This document shows positions 15,353-26,400 of a DNA stretch of 64,000 bases, piece after piece. The number at the start of each line of letters is the position of its first letter. Position 1 is the stretch's first letter. The notes under the pieces were generated by a model. The model did no database searches. It had not been told where the DNA came from and saw only the letters and a program-made list of their open reading frames with translations. The stretch comes from Thiothrix sp. (GTDB taxonomy: Bacteria; Pseudomonadota; Gammaproteobacteria; Thiotrichales; Thiotrichaceae): positions 62,001 through 126,000 of the forward strand of contig NZ_JAQTLS010000011.1 of NCBI RefSeq assembly GCF_028714775.1, read 5' to 3'. The translations under genes were made by a program, and so were the position numbers.

Positions 15353-16531
15353 TTAAAAACTGTCGCCCGGAATGCGTACCCAGCCTTCCATCAACACCCG
15401 CGCACTGCGGCTCATCACGACTTTTTCCACTTTCCAGTCGCCGTTAGTCTCGCTGGCAGCAGCGCCCACTTTCAACGTACCGGAAGGGTGTCCGAAGGTC
15501 ACAACACTGCGATCACCACCGCCAGCGGCGAGGTTCACCAATGTACCGGGAATCGCAGCGGCAGTACCGATAGCAACAGCAGCCGTGCCCATCATCGCAT
15601 GGTGCAACTTACCCATCGACAAGGCGCGTACATTCAGGTCAATGTCGGTGGCATTGATCTGTTTGCCGCTGGATGACACGTAGGCTTCTGGCTTGCCAAC
15701 AAACGCGACTTTAGGCGTGTGCTGACGACCTGCGGCTTCGGCAACATCCGCAATCAAGCCCATTTTTACCGCACCGTAAGCGCGGATGGTTTCAAACATT
15801 GCCAGTGCTTTGGCATCGCCGTTGATGGCTTCCTGCAATTCGCAGCCGGTGTAACCAAGGTCTGCCGCGTTCAAAAACACGGTGGGGATACCCGCATTAA
15901 TCATGGTGGCTTGGAACGTGCCCACATCCGGCACGTCCAGCTCGTCCACCAGATTGCCAGTGGGGAACATTGCGTCAGTGGCATCCACCGGGCTGATGAA
16001 TTCCACCTGTACTTCGGCTGCTGGGAAGGTCACGCCATCCAGCTCGAAATCGCCGGTTTCCTGCACTTCGCCATTGGTCATCGGCACGTTAGCGATAATG
16101 GTTTTCTGGATGTTTTTCTGCCAGATGCGTACCACGGCAATGCCGTTTTGCGGTAAGCGCTCGGCATCGACCAAGCCATTATTGATGGCGAAAGAGCCAA
16201 CCGCTGCGGTCAAATTGCCACAGTTACCGCTCCAGTCCACGAACGCCTTGTCGATGGCAACCTGCCCAAACAGGTAATCCACGTCATGGTCGGGCTGCTC
16301 GCTTTTCGCCAGAATCACAGTCTTGCTGGTGCTGGAAGTCGCGCCACCCATGCCGTCGGTTTGCTTGCCATACGGGTCGGGGCTGCCGATAACGCGCAAC
16401 AAGATTGCATCCCGTGCAGCACCGGGGACTTGCGCGGCTTCGGGCAAGTCGGTCAGGTTGAAGAATACACCCTTGGATGTGCCGCCACGCATATACGTAG
16501 CGGGGATTTTGATTTGAGGAACGTGGGACAT
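15353..16531 (-). CDS. prpF: 2-methylaconitate cis-trans isomerase PrpF
   Basis: PrpF isomerises the 2-methylaconitate made by AcnD so that aconitase can hydrate it. Together AcnD and PrpF replace PrpD. The 392-residue protein has the family start IPATYMRGGTSKGVFF, followed by the substrate-binding region GSPDPYGKQTDGMGGATSS. Length is normal. Its ATG overlaps the acnD stop by one base (TAATG), so the two partners are translationally coupled. Confidence 0.95.
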   Translation of the reverse strand: MSHVPQIKIPATYMRGGTSKGVFFNLTDLPEAAQVPGAARDAILLRVIGSPDPYGKQTDGMGGATSSTSKTVILAKSEQPDHDVDYLFGQVAIDKAFVDWSGNCGNLTAAVGSFAINNGLVDAERLPQNGIAVVRIWQKNIQKTIIANVPMTNGEVQETGDFELDGVTFPAAEVQVEFISPVDATDAMFPTGNLVDELDVPDVGTFQATMINAGIPTVFLNAADLGYTGCELQEAINGDAKALAMFETIRAYGAVKMGLIADVAEAAGRQHTPKVAFVGKPEAYVSSSGKQINATDIDLNVRALSMGKLHHAMMGTAAVAIGTAAAIPGTLVNLAAGGGDRSVVTFGHPSGTLKVGAAASETNGDWKVEKVVMSRSARVLMEGWVRIPGDSF

Positions 16532-19134
16532 TACGCTGCTCCTTCGAGGAAGTCCTGCGCAAAGCGTTGCAGTACGCCGCCCGCATTATAGACGCGCACT
16601 TCCGCAGCAGTATCCAGACGGCAAGTCACAGGAATACGCACGGTTTCGCCGTTTCTGCGATGCATTACCACGGTTAGCGTTGCACGCGGGGAAATCTCAC
16701 CTTCCACGTCATAGCTTTCGGTGCCGTCGATGGCGTAAGTCTTGCGCGTTTCGCCAGCCTTAAACTCCAGCGGCAGCACGCCCATACCGACCAGATTGGT
16801 ACGGTGGATGCGCTCGAAACCTTCCGCAACGATGGCTTCAACACCTGCCAGACGCACGCCTTTGGCAGCCCAGTCACGGCTGGAACCTTGACCGTAGTCA
16901 GCGCCCGCGACGATGATCAGCGGTTGCTTGCGTTCCATGTAGGTTTCGATGGCTTCCCACATGCGCATGACCTGGCCTTCTGGCTCTACGCGAGCGAGAG
17001 AACCTTGCTTGACTTGACCATCCACCACTGCCATTTCATTGATCAGCTTGGGGTTGGCGAAAGTAGCGCGTTGCGCCGTCAAATGGTCGCCACGGTGGGT
17101 GGCGTAAGAGTTGAAGTCTTCTTCCGGCAAGCCCATTTTGTGCAGGTATTCGCCCGCCGCACTGTTCAGCATGATCGCGTTGGAAGGCGACAGGTGGTCA
17201 GTGGTGATGTTGTCGGGCAACACCGCTAACGGCAGCATCCCTTTCAAGGTGCGCTCACCTGCCAATGCACCTTCCCAGTAAGGCGGGCGGCGGATGTAGG
17301 TGGACATAGGTCGCCAGTCGTACAATGGGCTTTTCGCCTGTTCAATCACACCCAAATCAAACATCGGGATGTAAATTTGTTTGAACTGTTCAGGCTTAAC
17401 TGAGGCGGCAACAATGGCGTCGATTTCTTCGTCAGCAGGCCAGATGTCTTTCAGCGTAATGGGGTTGCCATCTTTGTCCGTACCCAATGCATCTTTTTCG
17501 ATGTCGAAACGGATTGTTCCGGCAATCGCGTAAGCTACGACCAATGGTGGGGACGCGAGGAACGCTTGCTTGGCATACGGGTGGATACGCCCGTCGAAGT
17601 TACGGTTGCCAGACAATACAGCGGTTGCGTACAGGTCGCGGTCGATGATTTCTTGCTGGATAACCGGGTCGAGTGCGCCCGACATGCCGTTACAAGTGGT
17701 GCAAGCGAATGCGACGATCCCGAAGCCCAGTTGTTCCAGTTCCGTCAGCAAACCCGCTTCTTTCAGGTACAGCTCGGCTACTTTAGAACCCGGTGCGAAC
17801 GAGGATTTGACCCACGGTTTACGTACCAGACCCAGCTTGTTGGCGTTGCGTGCCAGCAAGGCAGCCGCCACCACGTTGCGTGGGTTGGAGGTGTTGGTGC
17901 AAGACGTGATTGCGGCAATGATCACCGCGCCATCCGGCATTTTGCCTTCAGCTTCTTCGGCTTGCGCCGCTGCCAGATTCACCGCAATGCCACGTTCTGC
18001 CAGGTCAGATGTTGGTAAACGACGGTGTGGGTTGGAAGGGCCAGCCATGTTACGCACGACGGTAGACAGGTCGAATTCCAGTACACGCGGGTATTTTGCG
18101 TTAACCAGTGCATCTGCCCACAAACCAGTGGTTTTGGCGTAGTTTTCAACCAGAGCAACTTGTTCAGGCTCACGACCTGTCAGTTTCAGGTAGTCGATGG
18201 TTTGTTCGTCGATATAGAACATGCCAGCAGACGCGCCGAATTCCGGGGTCATATTGGAAATGGTGGCACGGTCGCCGATGGTCAGGTTTTTCGCACCTTC
18301 GCCGAAGAACTCCAGCCAAGCAGAAACCACACGTTCTTTACGCAAGAATTCGGTGATGGCCAGCACGATGTCGGTGGCGGTGATGCCCGGTTGACGTTTG
18401 CCGGTCAGTTTCACGCCGATAATGTCGGGCAGGCGCATCATGGATGGCAGACCCAGCATGACGGTTTCGGCTTCCAGACCACCGACGCCGATGGCGATAA
18501 CGCCCAAAGCATCAACGTGTGGGGTGTGCGAGTCAGTACCGACGCAGGTATCAGGGAATGCCACGCCTTCACGCGCCTGAATCACCGGAGACATTTTCTC
18601 CAGATTGATTTGGTGCATGATGCCGTTGCCCGCCGGAATTACGTCGACGTTTTTGAAGGCGGTTTTGGTCCACTCGATGAAGTGGAAACGGTCTTCGTTG
18701 CGGCGGTCTTCGATGGCGCGGTTTTTGGCGAAGGCATCGGGGTCAAAGCCGCCGCATTCGACTGCCAACGAGTGGTCAACAATCAACTGGGTTGGAACGA
18801 CAGGGTTCACTTTCGCAGGGTCGCCGCCTTGGTCAGCAATCGCGTCACGCAGGCCAGCCAAGTCAACCAGTGCGGTTTGACCGAGGATGTCGTGGCAGAC
18901 AACGCGGGCTGGATACCACGGGAAATCAAGGTCTTGCTTGCCTTCGATGAGCTGCTTTAGGGAATCGGTCAGCATTTCCGGTTCGCAACGGCGTACCAGT
19001 TGTTCTGCCAGTACACGTGAGGTGTAGGGTAGGATGTCGTAGCTGCCCGGTTGGATGGCTTCGATCGCTGTGCGGGTATCGAAGTAGTCCAGATTCGTGC
19101 CGGGGAGCGGTTTACGGTATTCGGTGTTCATCAT
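16531..19134 (-). CDS. acnD: Fe/S-dependent 2-methylisocitrate dehydratase AcnD
   Basis: AcnD dehydrates 2-methylcitrate to 2-methylaconitate in propionate breakdown. The 867-residue protein is aconitase-A-like. Cysteines for the 4Fe-4S cluster are visible in SCTNTSNPRN (about 410) and TTCNGMSG (about 476). The swivel-domain motif GADYGQGSSRDWAAKG is in the C-terminal quarter. The N-terminus NTEYRKPLPGTNLDYFDTR is specific to AcnD, as is the prpF neighbour. The first of two adjacent Met codons is used here as the start. It lies downstream of prpC across a 140 bp gap that contains a long inverted repeat. Confidence 0.95.
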   Translation of the reverse strand: MMNTEYRKPLPGTNLDYFDTRTAIEAIQPGSYDILPYTSRVLAEQLVRRCEPEMLTDSLKQLIEGKQDLDFPWYPARVVCHDILGQTALVDLAGLRDAIADQGGDPAKVNPVVPTQLIVDHSLAVECGGFDPDAFAKNRAIEDRRNEDRFHFIEWTKTAFKNVDVIPAGNGIMHQINLEKMSPVIQAREGVAFPDTCVGTDSHTPHVDALGVIAIGVGGLEAETVMLGLPSMMRLPDIIGVKLTGKRQPGITATDIVLAITEFLRKERVVSAWLEFFGEGAKNLTIGDRATISNMTPEFGASAGMFYIDEQTIDYLKLTGREPEQVALVENYAKTTGLWADALVNAKYPRVLEFDLSTVVRNMAGPSNPHRRLPTSDLAERGIAVNLAAAQAEEAEGKMPDGAVIIAAITSCTNTSNPRNVVAAALLARNANKLGLVRKPWVKSSFAPGSKVAELYLKEAGLLTELEQLGFGIVAFACTTCNGMSGALDPVIQQEIIDRDLYATAVLSGNRNFDGRIHPYAKQAFLASPPLVVAYAIAGTIRFDIEKDALGTDKDGNPITLKDIWPADEEIDAIVAASVKPEQFKQIYIPMFDLGVIEQAKSPLYDWRPMSTYIRRPPYWEGALAGERTLKGMLPLAVLPDNITTDHLSPSNAIMLNSAAGEYLHKMGLPEEDFNSYATHRGDHLTAQRATFANPKLINEMAVVDGQVKQGSLARVEPEGQVMRMWEAIETYMERKQPLIIVAGADYGQGSSRDWAAKGVRLAGVEAIVAEGFERIHRTNLVGMGVLPLEFKAGETRKTYAIDGTESYDVEGEISPRATLTVVMHRRNGETVRIPVTCRLDTAAEVRVYNAGGVLQRFAQDFLEGAA

Positions 19135-19166
19135 TTAGTTAATCCTTGTTTTGTCCCTACGGGATA

Positions 19167-19269
19167 CCCCTCACCCCAACCCCTCTCCCTCAAGGGGAGA
19201 GGGGCTAAGAGTGGCTTTTTTCTTGTTCCCCCTCGCCCCTTGAGGGAGAGGGGGCTAGGGGGTGAGGGG
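19167..19269. repeat. Long GC-rich inverted repeat (MITE-like) between prpC and acnD
   Basis: The 103 bp element has terminal inverted repeats CCCCTCACCCC and GGGGGTGAGGGG. Each half also holds an inner palindrome built on CTCCCTCAAGGGG or CCCCTTGAGGGAG. As RNA it would fold into a stem of about 40 bp closed by a T-rich loop. It fills most of the gap between prpC and acnD. Related half-elements occur inside prmC, at 57061-57100 and 57418-57460. Confidence 0.8.
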
Positions 19270-19273
19270 TTCT

Positions 19274-20422
19274 TCAGCCACGTTCTGCCAACGGCGCAAA
19301 CACCAGATTTTCTGGCCCCACGTAGTTCGCACTCGGGCGAATAATCTTGCCGTCTTCACGCTGCTCGATCACATGCGCACCCCAGCCAGTCACGCGGGAG
19401 ATGACGAAAATCGGCGTAAACATATCGGTTGGCACGCCCATTTGCCCGTAGGACACGGCAGAGAACCAGTCGAGGTTCGGGAACATTTTCTTCAGTTCCC
19501 ACATGGTGCTTTCCAGACGGTCGGCGATGTCGTACATCTTCATGTCGCCGTTTTCTTCAGCAAGCTGTTTGGCAACGCGCTTGATGACTACGTTACGTGG
19601 GTCAGCGATGGTGTAAACCGGATGCCCGAAACCAATGACGATTTCCTTCTTGGCGACGCGCTCGCGGATGTCGGCTTCGGCTTCATCGGCACTGTTGTAG
19701 CGGGTTTGGATGCGTTGCGCTTCTTCGTTCGCGCCGCCGTGTTTAGGGCCGCGCAGTGCGCCGATAGCACCTGTAATGCAGGAATACATATCGGAATTCG
19801 TGCCTGCAATGACGCGAGCAGCGAAGGTAGAGGCGTTGAATTCGTGCTCCGCGTACAGGATTAGCGAGGTGTGCATGGCACGTACCCACGATTCGCTAGG
19901 CTTTTCGCCGTGCAGCAGGTGCAGGAAATGTCCGCCGACGGTTTCGTCGTCAGTTTCCACTTCAATCATGTTGCCGTTGATGGCGTAGTGATACCAGTAC
20001 AGCAGCATGGAACCGAAGCTGGCAATCATGCGGTCGATGATGTTACGGGCATCAGCAGCAGGGTGATGCTCTTTTTCAGGCATACACGCGCCAAGCACGG
20101 AACAGCCGGTGCGCATCACATCCATCGGGTGGGTGGAAGGTGGCAGGGCTTCGAGTGCTTGCTTGACGGGCATCGGCAGGCCGCGCAGCGATTTCAGCTT
20201 GCGTTTGTACGCTTTGAGTTCAGACGCATTCGGCAGTTTGCCGTGGACGATCAGGTGGGCGATTTCTTCAAATTCGGCCTGTTCGGCGAAGTCGAGGATG
20301 TCATAGCCGCGATAGTGCAGGTCATTGCCAGTGCGACCTACGGTACAAATGGCGGTATTACCGGCAGCCGTGCCGGACAGGGCGACGGATTTTTTCGCCT
20401 TAGGTAAAATCTGTTCTGACAT
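19274..20422 (-). CDS. prpC: 2-methylcitrate synthase PrpC
   Basis: PrpC condenses propionyl-CoA with oxaloacetate to 2-methylcitrate. The 382-residue product is a short citrate-synthase-fold protein. It shows the [15 protein letters not shown] entry segment, the [14 protein letters not shown] region, and the catalytic histidine region [14 protein letters not shown] near residues 225-238. Length, and position between prpB and acnD, separate it from housekeeping citrate synthase. It starts 12 bp after the prpB stop. Confidence 0.95.
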   Translation of the reverse strand: MSEQILPKAKKSVALSGTAAGNTAICTVGRTGNDLHYRGYDILDFAEQAEFEEIAHLIVHGKLPNASELKAYKRKLKSLRGLPMPVKQALEALPPSTHPMDVMRTGCSVLGACMPEKEHHPAADARNIIDRMIASFGSMLLYWYHYAINGNMIEVETDDETVGGHFLHLLHGEKPSESWVRAMHTSLILYAEHEFNASTFAARVIAGTNSDMYSCITGAIGALRGPKHGGANEEAQRIQTRYNSADEAEADIRERVAKKEIVIGFGHPVYTIADPRNVVIKRVAKQLAEENGDMKMYDIADRLESTMWELKKMFPNLDWFSAVSYGQMGVPTDMFTPIFVISRVTGWGAHVIEQREDGKIIRPSANYVGPENLVFAPLAERG

Positions 20423-20434
20423 GGAGCCTCCTGA

Positions 20435-21322
20435 TTATTCTGCGCCTTTTTCGGCAAACAACTGGTCGAGTTTCTGTTCAAAGGCGTGGTAGCCGATGGT
20501 GTCGTACAGTTCCATACGGGTTTGCATGGTGTCGATCACGTTCTTTTGCGTACCATCATTCAACAGGTGGGTGTAAACATTTTCAGCCGCTTTACACATC
20601 GCACGGAAGGCACTCAGCGGGTACAGCACCAGTTGCACGCCGACAGCAGCGAGTTCGGTGGTGGTGTACAGCGGGGTTGCACCGAATTCGGTGATGTTTG
20701 CCAGTACCGGAACCTTAATCACGTTAGTGAACTCTGCGTACTGTTCCAGTTTGTTCATGGCTTCAGGGAAGATCATGTCTGCACCGGCTTCGACGCAGGC
20801 CATGGCGCGGTCGATAGCGGATTGCATCCCTTCCACCGCCAGTGCGTCAGTACGTGCCATGATCACGAAGCTGTCGTCAGTACGTGCATCCACAGCGGAT
20901 TTCACCCGGTCAACCATTTCGGAAAGGCTAACGATGGCTTTGTTAGGGCGATGACCGCAACGCTTTTGCATTACTTGGTCTTCGATGTGGAAACCGGCAA
21001 CGCCAGCTTGGATCATTTCGCGGGTAGCGCGGGCAATGTTGAATGTGCCGCCCCAGCCTGTATCAACGTCAACCAGCAGCGGTAAAGAGGTGACGGCAGT
21101 AATGCGTTTGGCATCTTCCAGCACGTCGTGCAGGGTAGTAATGCCAAGGTCAGGGATACCCAATGAGGATGCGGCAACGCCACCGCCTGACAGGTACAGG
21201 GCTTTGTGCCCAACTTTTTCCGCGAGGATGCCGCAATTGGCAGTGACAGCGCCTACTACTTGTAAAGGATGATTATCCAGCACAGCCTGACGCAGTTTTT
21301 GGCCTGGTGTTTGTTTTCCCAT
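20435..21322 (-). CDS. prpB: Methylisocitrate lyase PrpB
   Basis: PrpB cleaves 2-methylisocitrate to pyruvate and succinate, the last step of the cycle. The 295-residue protein belongs to the isocitrate lyase/PEP mutase superfamily. It has the catalytic cysteine motif KRCGHRPNK at about 120-128 and the metal-binding segment [11 protein letters not shown] near 82-92. A strong GGAGGAGGAAG ribosome-binding site precedes the ATG at 21322. The start lies 50 bp inside the end of the upstream gntR-type gene, in another frame. Confidence 0.95.
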   Translation of the reverse strand: MGKQTPGQKLRQAVLDNHPLQVVGAVTANCGILAEKVGHKALYLSGGGVAASSLGIPDLGITTLHDVLEDAKRITAVTSLPLLVDVDTGWGGTFNIARATREMIQAGVAGFHIEDQVMQKRCGHRPNKAIVSLSEMVDRVKSAVDARTDDSFVIMARTDALAVEGMQSAIDRAMACVEAGADMIFPEAMNKLEQYAEFTNVIKVPVLANITEFGATPLYTTTELAAVGVQLVLYPLSAFRAMCKAAENVYTHLLNDGTQKNVIDTMQTRMELYDTIGYHAFEQKLDQLFAEKGAE

Positions 21323-22004
21323 AATCGTTTGCTTCCTCCTCCATTTCCATCATGTTACTGATTGATAACCATGCCCCACTGATATGGCGGCGCATTAAAA
21401 TTTCCGCTAATTCACCGTCGCGGGCTGCAATTGCCTCGACAATGTGGCGGTGCTGTTGCAGTGCCGGGCGGGTACGTTTCGCCAAACGGCTCGTGCGGTA
21501 ACGGCACATGCGTAATAATTGGTACAACTCATCTGCCAACAAGTCGATCAGCATCTGGTTGCGGCTGCCCAAGGCGATTTGGTAGTGGAAATCGAAATCC
21601 CCTTCGCTCTGGACATATTCTTTGCCATCGCTGGCTTCCACTTGTTCGGCATGTTTGTCGAGCAGGTTTTGCAGCGTGGCAACTTCTTCATCGGTCATGC
21701 GCATGGCGGCAGTGCGGCAAGCCATGCCTTCCAGTGCTTCGCGCACCGCATACAAGTCCGCCATCGTTTCCCGGTTAAGGGTGACGACGCGCACACCTGC
21801 ATGGGGGATGCGCCTGACCAAACGCATTCCTTCGAGTTGGCGTAAGGCTTCGCGCAAAGGGCCGCGCCCGATGCCGTAGCGTTCCGCCAAGTCTGTTTCA
21901 TTCAGTTTTTGGCCTTGGATCAGTTCACCTGTGATAATGGCTTGTGTCAGTCGCGACGATGCCATATCTGCTAATGTACCTTCCGCTGTGTATGGTGCTA
22001 ACAT
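21273..22004 (-). CDS. GntR/FadR-family regulator, probable repressor of the prp genes
   Basis: With the ATG at 22004 the protein has 243 residues. The N-terminal winged helix reads [20 protein letters not shown] and [22 protein letters not shown]-terminal FCD ligand-binding helical domain has metal-site-like residues in [10 protein letters not shown] and [11 protein letters not shown] longer frame to 22097 would read through two operator-like palindromes, so the shorter start is preferred. It is the first gene of the prp cluster and overlaps prpB by 50 bp. GntR regulators replacing the sigma54-type PrpR are common in this operon type. The ligand (for example 2-methylcitrate) is inferred. Confidence 0.85.
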   Translation of the reverse strand: MLAPYTAEGTLADMASSRLTQAIITGELIQGQKLNETDLAERYGIGRGPLREALRQLEGMRLVRRIPHAGVRVVTLNRETMADLYAVREALEGMACRTAAMRMTDEEVATLQNLLDKHAEQVEASDGKEYVQSEGDFDFHYQIALGSRNQMLIDLLADELYQLLRMCRYRTSRLAKRTRPALQQHRHIVEAIAARDGELAEILMRRHISGAWLSISNMMEMEEEANDYGKTNTRPKTASGCAG

Positions 22005-22020
22005 GGTACTTATCTCTTGG

Positions 22021-22094
22021 ATTGTTGACAATCTCTGGTTCGATGGTATCACTTTTGGCGAAAAAGTGAAGTATTTCTGGAATTTTGTTAACAA
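22021..22094. promoter_or_regulatory. Two TTGTTRACAA palindromes, candidate operators of the GntR regulator
   Basis: TTGTTGACAA lies at 22022-22031 and TTGTTAACAA at 22085-22094, with centres 63 bp apart (about six helical turns). FadR-type GntR regulators often bind TTGTnnnACAA- or TGGTnnnACCA-like palindromes. Both sites sit directly upstream of the regulator's start at 22004, so autoregulation and control of the whole prp cluster is the simplest reading. Confidence 0.6.
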
Positions 22095-22246
22095 CAATAA
22101 AAATAGGTTATTGTGTTCGCCCCTACGTTACAGGGTTTTTGGTGCATTTTGTTGGGTTTTTATGGATGCTGCGGTGCACATCCTGACAAATCCTTACATA
22201 GACACTCTGTCGGGCAGCGAGTAAAATGCGCTTCTACTGATTTTCG

Positions 22247-22276
22247 ACGGGATGAGCCATTGCCTCATCCCGTTTT
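22247..22276 (+). terminator. Leader hairpin with T run upstream of carA (attenuator-like)
   Basis: ACGGGATGAG (22247-22256) pairs perfectly with CTCATCCCGT (22264-22273) around a 7-base loop, and a TTTT tract follows. No plus-strand gene precedes it, and it ends 24 bases before the carA start. It therefore looks like an intrinsic terminator in the carA leader, compatible with transcription attenuation. The T tract is short, so efficiency may be low. Confidence 0.55.
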
Positions 22277-22299
22277 GTATGTAGATTTCGGAGGTTCTT

Positions 22300-23439
22300 T
22301 TGAACAAGCAAGCACTGCTGGTGCTGGAAGACGGGAGTGTTTTCCACGGGCGTTCTATCGGCTGTGATGGCCAAACCACTGGCGAAGTGGTCTTTAATAC
22401 CGCGCTGACAGGCTATCAGGAAATCCTGACTGACCCGTCGTATTCACGTCAGATTGTCACCCTGACTTACCCCCACATCGGCAACGTCGGTGTTAATCAG
22501 GAAGATTGCGAATCCACGCAAGTCCATGCCGCTGGTTTAATCGTGCGTGATGTACCCACGGTTTACAGTAGCTGGCGGGCGGAAGAATCGCTACCTGATT
22601 ACCTTGCCCGTCATAAGGTTGTTGCCATTGCGGACATCGACACACGCCGCCTAACACGTATCCTGCGTGAAAAAGGTGCGCAGCGTGGTTGCATCATGGC
22701 AGGTGAAAACCTTTCCGTGGATACCGCGCTCGATGCAGCACGTTCATTCCCTGGCCTGAAGGGCATGGATTTGGCGAAAGAAGTCACTGTCGGCGCAAGC
22801 TATGTGTGGACAGAAGGCAGTTGGCAGTTGAACCCAGCAACCCCGCGCCCTTCCACCGCCGATACGGCTGAATTCAACGTGGTGGCTTACGATTACGGCG
22901 TGAAAACCAATATCCTACGGATGCTGGTTGACCGTGGTTGCCGTGTGACTGTGGTTCCGGCGCAAACTCCTGCGGCAGAAGTCTTGGCAATGCAACCGGA
23001 CGGTGTGTTCCTTTCCAATGGCCCCGGCGATCCAGAGCCGTGTGATTATGCCATCACCGCGATCCGTGAAGTGCTGGAACAGAAAGTGCCAACCTTTGGC
23101 ATTTGCTTAGGCCACCAATTACTCGGCCTTGCTAGCGGTGCGAAAACCGTCAAGATGAAGTTCGGGCATCACGGAGCCAACCATCCGGTGCAGGATTTGG
23201 ACAGCAAGCGCGTCATGATCAGCAGCCAAAACCACGGTTTTGCGGTGGATGAAACCACCTTGCCTGCGAACGTGCGTGCCACTCACCGCTCCCTGTTTGA
23301 TGGAACCTTACAAGGCATTGAACGTACTGATTGCCCCGCACTGAGCTTCCAAGGACACCCCGAAGCCAGCCCCGGCCCGCACGACGTTGCGCCTGTTTTC
23401 GACCGCTTCATTGACTTGATGCGTGCCGCAAAAAACTGA
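22300..23439 (+). CDS. carA: Carbamoyl-phosphate synthase small subunit (glutaminase)
   Basis: CarA hydrolyses glutamine and passes ammonia to CarB for carbamoyl phosphate synthesis, which feeds pyrimidine and arginine pathways. The start is TTG at 22300, set by the ribosome-binding site GGAGG seven bases upstream and by the conserved N-terminus [16 protein letters not shown]. The 379-residue product has the class I amidotransferase nucleophile motif [10 protein letters not shown] (near residue 268) and the [10 protein letters not shown] triad region near the end. carB follows after 13 bp. A leader hairpin upstream may control expression. Confidence 0.97.
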   Translation: MNKQALLVLEDGSVFHGRSIGCDGQTTGEVVFNTALTGYQEILTDPSYSRQIVTLTYPHIGNVGVNQEDCESTQVHAAGLIVRDVPTVYSSWRAEESLPDYLARHKVVAIADIDTRRLTRILREKGAQRGCIMAGENLSVDTALDAARSFPGLKGMDLAKEVTVGASYVWTEGSWQLNPATPRPSTADTAEFNVVAYDYGVKTNILRMLVDRGCRVTVVPAQTPAAEVLAMQPDGVFLSNGPGDPEPCDYAITAIREVLEQKVPTFGICLGHQLLGLASGAKTVKMKFGHHGANHPVQDLDSKRVMISSQNHGFAVDETTLPANVRATHRSLFDGTLQGIERTDCPALSFQGHPEASPGPHDVAPVFDRFIDLMRAAKN

Positions 23440-23452
23440 TTGGTGAGAGATC

Positions 23453-26400
23453 ATGCCTAAACGGACAGACATTAAAAGTATCCTGATTATTGGTGCAGGC
23501 CCGATCATTATCGGTCAGGCGTGCGAATTCGACTACTCCGGTGCACAAGCGTGTAAGGCGCTGCGTGAGGAAGGCTACCGCGTCATTCTGGTCAACTCCA
23601 ACCCCGCGACCATCATGACTGACCCGGAAATGGCTGATGCGATTTACATCGAGCCAATCCGTTGGGAAACCGTCGCCAAGATCATTGAAAAAGAACGCCC
23701 TGATGCGCTGCTGCCGACAATGGGCGGACAAACCGCGCTCAACTGCGCCCTCGACCTTTCCCGCCACGGCGTGCTGGAAAAGTTCGGCGTGGACATGATC
23801 GGTGCGAACGAAGTTTCCATCGACATGGCGGAAGACCGTCAGAAATTCCGCATTGCAATGGATGAAATCGGCCTCGAATCCGCCCGTTCTGGCGTGGCGC
23901 ATACGATGGACGAAGCGCGTGCGGTACAAGCTGGCTTGGGTTTCCCGATTGTTATCCGCCCCTCATTCACGATGGGTGGCAGCGGCGGCGGGATTGCCTA
24001 CAACCGTCAGGAATTTGAAACCATCGTGGCGCGTGGCTTGGATATGTCCCCGACCACCGAAGTCCTGCTGGAAGAATCCCTGCTGGGCTGGAAAGAGTAT
24101 GAAATGGAAGTCGTGCGTGACCGTAACGACAACTGCATCATTATCTGTTCCATTGAAAACCTTGACCCGATGGGCATCCACACGGGTGACTCCATCACCG
24201 TTGCACCTGCGCAGACCTTGACCGACAAGGAATACCAGTTGCTGCGTAACGCATCCATCGCGGTATTGCGCAAGATCGGGGTGGATACCGGCGGTTCCAA
24301 TGTGCAGTTCTCGGTCAACCCGAAAAACGGGCGCATTATCGTTATCGAAATGAACCCGCGCGTGTCACGTTCTTCCGCGCTGGCTTCCAAAGCCACAGGT
24401 TTCCCGATTGCCAAAGTCGCGGCGAAACTGGCAGTTGGCTACACACTGGATGAGTTGCGCAACGAAATCACTGGCGGGGCAACACCTGCGTCGTTCGAGC
24501 CTTCCATCGACTACGTAGTGACCAAAATCCCGCGTTTCACCTTTGAGAAATTCCCGCAAGCCGATGCACGCTTGACCACGCAGATGAAATCCGTGGGTGA
24601 AGTCATGGCGATGGGGCGCACTTTCCAAGAGTCGTTCCAAAAAGCCTTGCGTGGTTTGGAAACTGGCATTGACGGTTTGAACGAGCGCGTTAACCCGCAA
24701 GAGCCGGATGCCAAAGATACCCTGCGTCGCCAAATGACCGAAGCCAGCGCCGAACGTATTCTCTACGTTGCTGATGCCTTCCGTTTCGGCATGAGCGTGG
24801 AAGAAGTGTTTGGCTTGACCAGCATCGACCCGTGGTTCTTGGTGCAGTTGAAAGAACTGGTGGATATTGAAAACGGCCTGAAAGAACGCCTGCTGAACAG
24901 CCTTTCCGCCGATGAAATGCGCAATATCAAGCGTAAAGGTTTCTCTGACCGTCGCTTAGCCAAATTGCTGCACGAAACTGAAAAGGCTGTGCGCTCAGCG
25001 CGTCATCGCCTGAATGTGCGCCCCGTGTACAAGCGCGTGGATACTTGCGCGGCGGAATTCGCCACCAACACCGCGTATATGTATTCCACTTACGAAGAAG
25101 AGTGCGAATCCAACCCGACCGACCGCAAGAAAATCATGGTACTGGGTGGCGGCCCAAACCGTATCGGTCAAGGGATCGAATTCGACTACTGCTGCGTGCA
25201 CGCGGCCTTGGCCTTGCGTGATGATGGCTTTGAAACCATCATGGTCAACTGCAACCCAGAGACTGTTTCTACCGACTACGATACTTCTGACCGTTTGTAT
25301 TTTGAGCCGCTGACGCTCGAAGACGTGATGGAAATCGTCGATCTGGAAAAACCTTACGGCGTGATCGTGCAATACGGTGGGCAAACTCCGCTGAAATTGG
25401 CGCGTGATTTGGAAGCCTTGGGTGCGCCAATCATCGGTACATCGCCAGATTCCATCGACTTGGCAGAAGACCGCGAACGCTTCCAGCAATTGATCAATAA
25501 ACTCGGCCTCAAGCAGCCACCAAACCGTACCGCGAAAAGCATTGATGAAGCAGTACGCTTGGCGGATGAAATTGGTTATCCGTTGGTCGTGCGTCCGTCT
25601 TACGTGCTTGGTGGTCGGGCGATGGAAATCGTTTACCACGAATCCGAACTGCGCCGTTACATGACTACGGCTGTATCGGTTTCCAACGATTCCCCCGTGT
25701 TGCTCGACCGTTATTTGGATGACGCAATTGAAGTCGACGTTGACGCAATTTGCGACGGTGAAAACGTCCTGATCGGCGGCATTATGCAGCACATCGAACA
25801 GGCGGGCATCCACTCCGGTGACTCGGCGTGTTCCTTGCCGCCGTATTCCTTGCGTGCGGACATCCAAGACCAACTGCGTGAGCAAATGGTGCGCATGGGC
25901 AAAGCCCTCAATGTTATCGGCCTGATGAATGCCCAGTTTGCGATCAAGGGCGATGACGTTTACATTTTGGAAGTGAACCCACGTGCGTCACGTACAGTGC
26001 CATTCGTCTCCAAAGCAATTGGTCGCCCACTGGCAAAAGTGGCGGCACGTTGCATGGCAGGCCAGAGTCTGGCTACCCAGAAGGCGTTGAACGAAATCAT
26101 CCCGTCTTACTACGCGGTGAAAGAAGCGGTATTCCCGTTCATCAAGTTCCCCGGCGTTGACCCGATCCTCAGCCCGGAAATGAAATCCACTGGCGAAGTT
26201 ATGGGCGTGGGCAGAACCTTTGCCGAAGCTTTCGGCAAAGCGCAATACGCAGCAGGCGAAGTTTACCCAACGTCGGGTGTGGCATTCATCAGCGTGCGCG
26301 AAGCTGACCGTCGCCATCTCAAGGAAGTGGGTGATATGTTGACAGGGCAGGGGTTCAAGATCATTGCTACCCGTGGCACGGCGCGTGAATTGCAAAACGT

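Noticed and set aside
18025-18960. 311-codon plus-strand frame opposite acnD.
   Set aside because: It is a shadow of a complete aconitase-family gene.
22005-22097. Upstream start for the GntR regulator.
   Set aside because: The added residues do not resemble the family, and the segment contains the two operator-like palindromes.
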